From assembly GCA_964459305.1 (NCBI GenBank), contig CAYWNA010000419.1, forward strand, positions 1 through 7,505: DNA of 7,505 nt. Direction: 5' to 3'. This document shows, in pieces, positions 6,268-7,505 of this stretch. The notes under the pieces are model-generated. The model had not been told where the DNA came from, searched no databases, and was given only the letters and a program-made list of their open reading frames with translations. This DNA is from CAYWNA01 sp964459305 (GTDB lineage Bacteria; Planctomycetota; Planctomycetia; Pirellulales; Pirellulaceae). The position numbers and the translations under genes are program-made. Position 1 is the first letter of the stretch. Each line of letters starts with the position of its first letter.

Positions 6268-6291
6268 AGGTCTTCAGCAGTCTCGGTCCAG

Positions 6292-7398
6292 TCACCGGCA
6301 AAAGCGTCGGCCTTCGTCGAGCATGGCTAGGTAGTTGGCCAGCGGCAGGTAGTTGGCGACACTGTTGCCCGTGCCCAGGCAATAGCCGCCGTCGGCGTGG
6401 CAGCGTTCGAGGGTCTGGCGCGTGCGGCGGCGGATCGCAGCTTCGTCGGCGCGGCAAAGGAAATCAAGGTCGATTCCGCCCAGCACGGCAATCTGGTCTC
6501 CGAACTTTTGCTTTGTTTCCTCGACGGTCTTGATCGTGTCTTCGAACGAGTGCAACCCGTCGATGCGCACATCGTTCAGCAGGTCGTCCATGATGTCGTC
6601 GATCTTTCCGCAGGAGTGCAGCAAGTACGGGCGGCCAGCGGCATGAGCTGCGGCCGCCATGGCACGGTGTCCTGGCAAGACGAATTCCCGCAGGTCCGCT
6701 GGGCTGATCAGCGTACCGCTACGGAACCCCATATCGTCGGCACCCCAGATCACCTTGACCCGGTCGAACTGAAGCATCAGCCGGACGACAACCTCGTACA
6801 ACTCGAGCAGCCGGCGACTGATGGCGGCGACCAAATCGCGCTGGTCGTACAATGCGTAGCACAACGTCTCGTAGCCCATCAGCCAGGTGAGATACTCGGC
6901 AAAGTGGGCGAAACCGCAACTTCCGATGACACACATGTCTTCGGGTAGGTTTTCTTCGAGCCATTGGAGCTGGCGGACCGTGATCTTTTCCGGATCGGGC
7001 CAGGGATAGACCTCGAATTCGCCCCACGTCGCGATCGGCCCGCGGTGCTCGTCGACAAACGTGCGACCGCCGGCCCGTGCTAGATTGGCGGTATCCGGCG
7101 CAGTGTGGCGATCGATCTTCACACCCACATCGTCCGCGCCCCAACGCACGTAGTCGTAGCCCAAGAACCGCTGCACGCGGATCTCGTACTCCAACATGTA
7201 ATGGGGATCGTCCGCCTGAACATCGTCCATCAGCCCAAACTGCTGGGATACCGCCGCCTTGACCTCTTCATCGATCAGTAGCTCGACAAAGAACACTCGC
7301 TCCGGCGTGCCCTCTCGGCGCAGGCAGCGCAGAAAGCCTTGCCAGTCAGGAACAATGTCGACCGAAAACGGACTTACTGCGGACATCTTGTTGAGCAT
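6292..7398 (-). CDS. UroD-superfamily protein with methyltransferase-type zinc triad
   Basis: The protein has 368 residues and covers the whole uroporphyrinogen decarboxylase-like TIM-barrel fold. It is not the haem enzyme HemE: the N-terminal arginine motif of HemE (P-x-W-x-M-R-Q-A-G-R) is absent. Instead it has His261-x-Cys263 in LLHSCGKIDDI and Cys340 in GGYCLGTGNS. This is the H-x-C...C zinc site of the MtaA/MtbA methylcobamide:thiol methyltransferases, with the same 77-residue spacing between the cysteines as I recall for those enzymes. Other conserved parts are WGADDMGFRSGTLISP (218-233, acidic pair Asp221-Asp222) and LGGIDLDFL (306-314). It probably moves a methyl group from a corrinoid protein to a thiol, or is a related demethylase; substrate and partners are not in this window. 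The ATG at 7398 has no clear ribosome site, and a second ATG lies four codons in. A good promoter lies upstream at 7437-7465. Confidence 0.8.
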   Translation of the reverse strand: MLNKMSAVSPFSVDIVPDWQGFLRCLRREGTPERVFFVELLIDEEVKAAVSQQFGLMDDVQADDPHYMLEYEIRVQRFLGYDYVRWGADDVGVKIDRHTAPDTANLARAGGRTFVDEHRGPIATWGEFEVYPWPDPEKITVRQLQWLEENLPEDMCVIGSCGFAHFAEYLTWLMGYETLCYALYDQRDLVAAISRRLLELYEVVVRLMLQFDRVKVIWGADDMGFRSGTLISPADLREFVLPGHRAMAAAAHAAGRPYLLHSCGKIDDIMDDLLNDVRIDGLHSFEDTIKTVEETKQKFGDQIAVLGGIDLDFLCRADEAAIRRRTRQTLERCHADGGYCLGTGNSVANYLPLANYLAMLDEGRRFCR

Positions 7399-7436
7399 GG
7401 CGATGGGTCTCGGTTATGATGATGCACTTCTGTCCT

Positions 7437-7465
7437 ATTCTAAGCACCAGCGGGAAAGGTGCCAA
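7437..7465 (-). promoter_or_regulatory. Sigma70-like promoter of the UroD-like gene
   Basis: On the minus strand TTGGCA (7460-7465; 5 of 6 to consensus) and TAGAAT (7437-7442; 5 of 6) are separated by exactly 17 bases. Transcription would start near 7430, giving a leader of about 32 bases before the ATG at 7398. The rest of 7399-7505 shows nothing else recognisable. Confidence 0.6.
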
Positions 7466-7505
7466 TCGAGCGGTAGAGTAGAATCGCGGACGAAACAACG
7501 CTTAG

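Noticed and set aside
6268..6291. Terminator between the convergent HTH and UroD-like genes
   Set aside because: Only 24 bases separate the stops and I find no stable hairpin or T-run in them.
6397..6948. Plus-strand open frame of 183 codons within the UroD-like gene
   Set aside because: Antisense to a protein with a full set of family motifs; no start signal or recognisable product.
4596..7398. The sialidase-like gene, HTH regulator and UroD-like gene as one functional cluster
   Set aside because: Each has its own probable promoter and the orientations alternate; their predicted roles do not form a known pathway.
1..7505. CRISPR arrays, tRNA or rRNA genes, intact transposases, integrases or phage genes
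   Set aside because: No regularly spaced direct repeats, cloverleaf-like segments or recognisable recombinase proteins were found on either strand.

Overview
The window looks like chromosomal DNA from a member of the Planctomycetota, probably a Pirellulales-type or related environmental bacterium. This is inferred from gene content, without any marker gene. The clues are GC-rich coding sequence, well-spaced monocistronic genes in mixed orientations, several secreted proteins of types common in that phylum (an M14-like peptidase C-terminus, a secreted protein with the 'DNPFNQ...WPVHPNSD' and 'GWTSTDAAGLPI' signatures, a sialidase-type propeller), and a zinc-type uroporphyrinogen-decarboxylase-like protein.

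Left part (1-2941, plus strand): the 3' part of an M14-like zinc carboxypeptidase gene enters from the left edge. After a 268-base gap with a hairpin and a good sigma70-like promoter comes a complete secreted protein of 454 aa with a signal peptide. A strong hairpin follows its stop codon.

Middle (2942-4539, plus strand): a YjdF/DUF2238 inner-membrane protein, a 70-base element bounded by near-perfect 18-19-base inverted repeats, and two small membrane proteins of unknown function whose reading frames can overlap. 

Right part (4540-7505): a secreted sialidase-like beta-propeller protein on the minus strand is divergent from a small XRE/HTH regulator that looks like the antitoxin of a toxin-antitoxin pair. 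Between the HTH gene and its promoter only the first codons of what may once have been the toxin remain. Convergent to the regulator is a UroD-superfamily protein with the His-x-Cys...Cys zinc triad of corrinoid-linked methyltransferases, with its own promoter near the right edge.

I see no operon tying these genes into one pathway. The peptidase, the secreted protein and the sialidase fit a lifestyle of extracellular polymer degradation. There is no CRISPR array, tRNA, rRNA, intact transposase or phage gene. I do not see a convincing new multi-gene system. The points most worth checking are the decayed toxin-antitoxin locus, the inverted-repeat element, the zinc-type UroD paralog and the uncharacterised two-part secreted protein.
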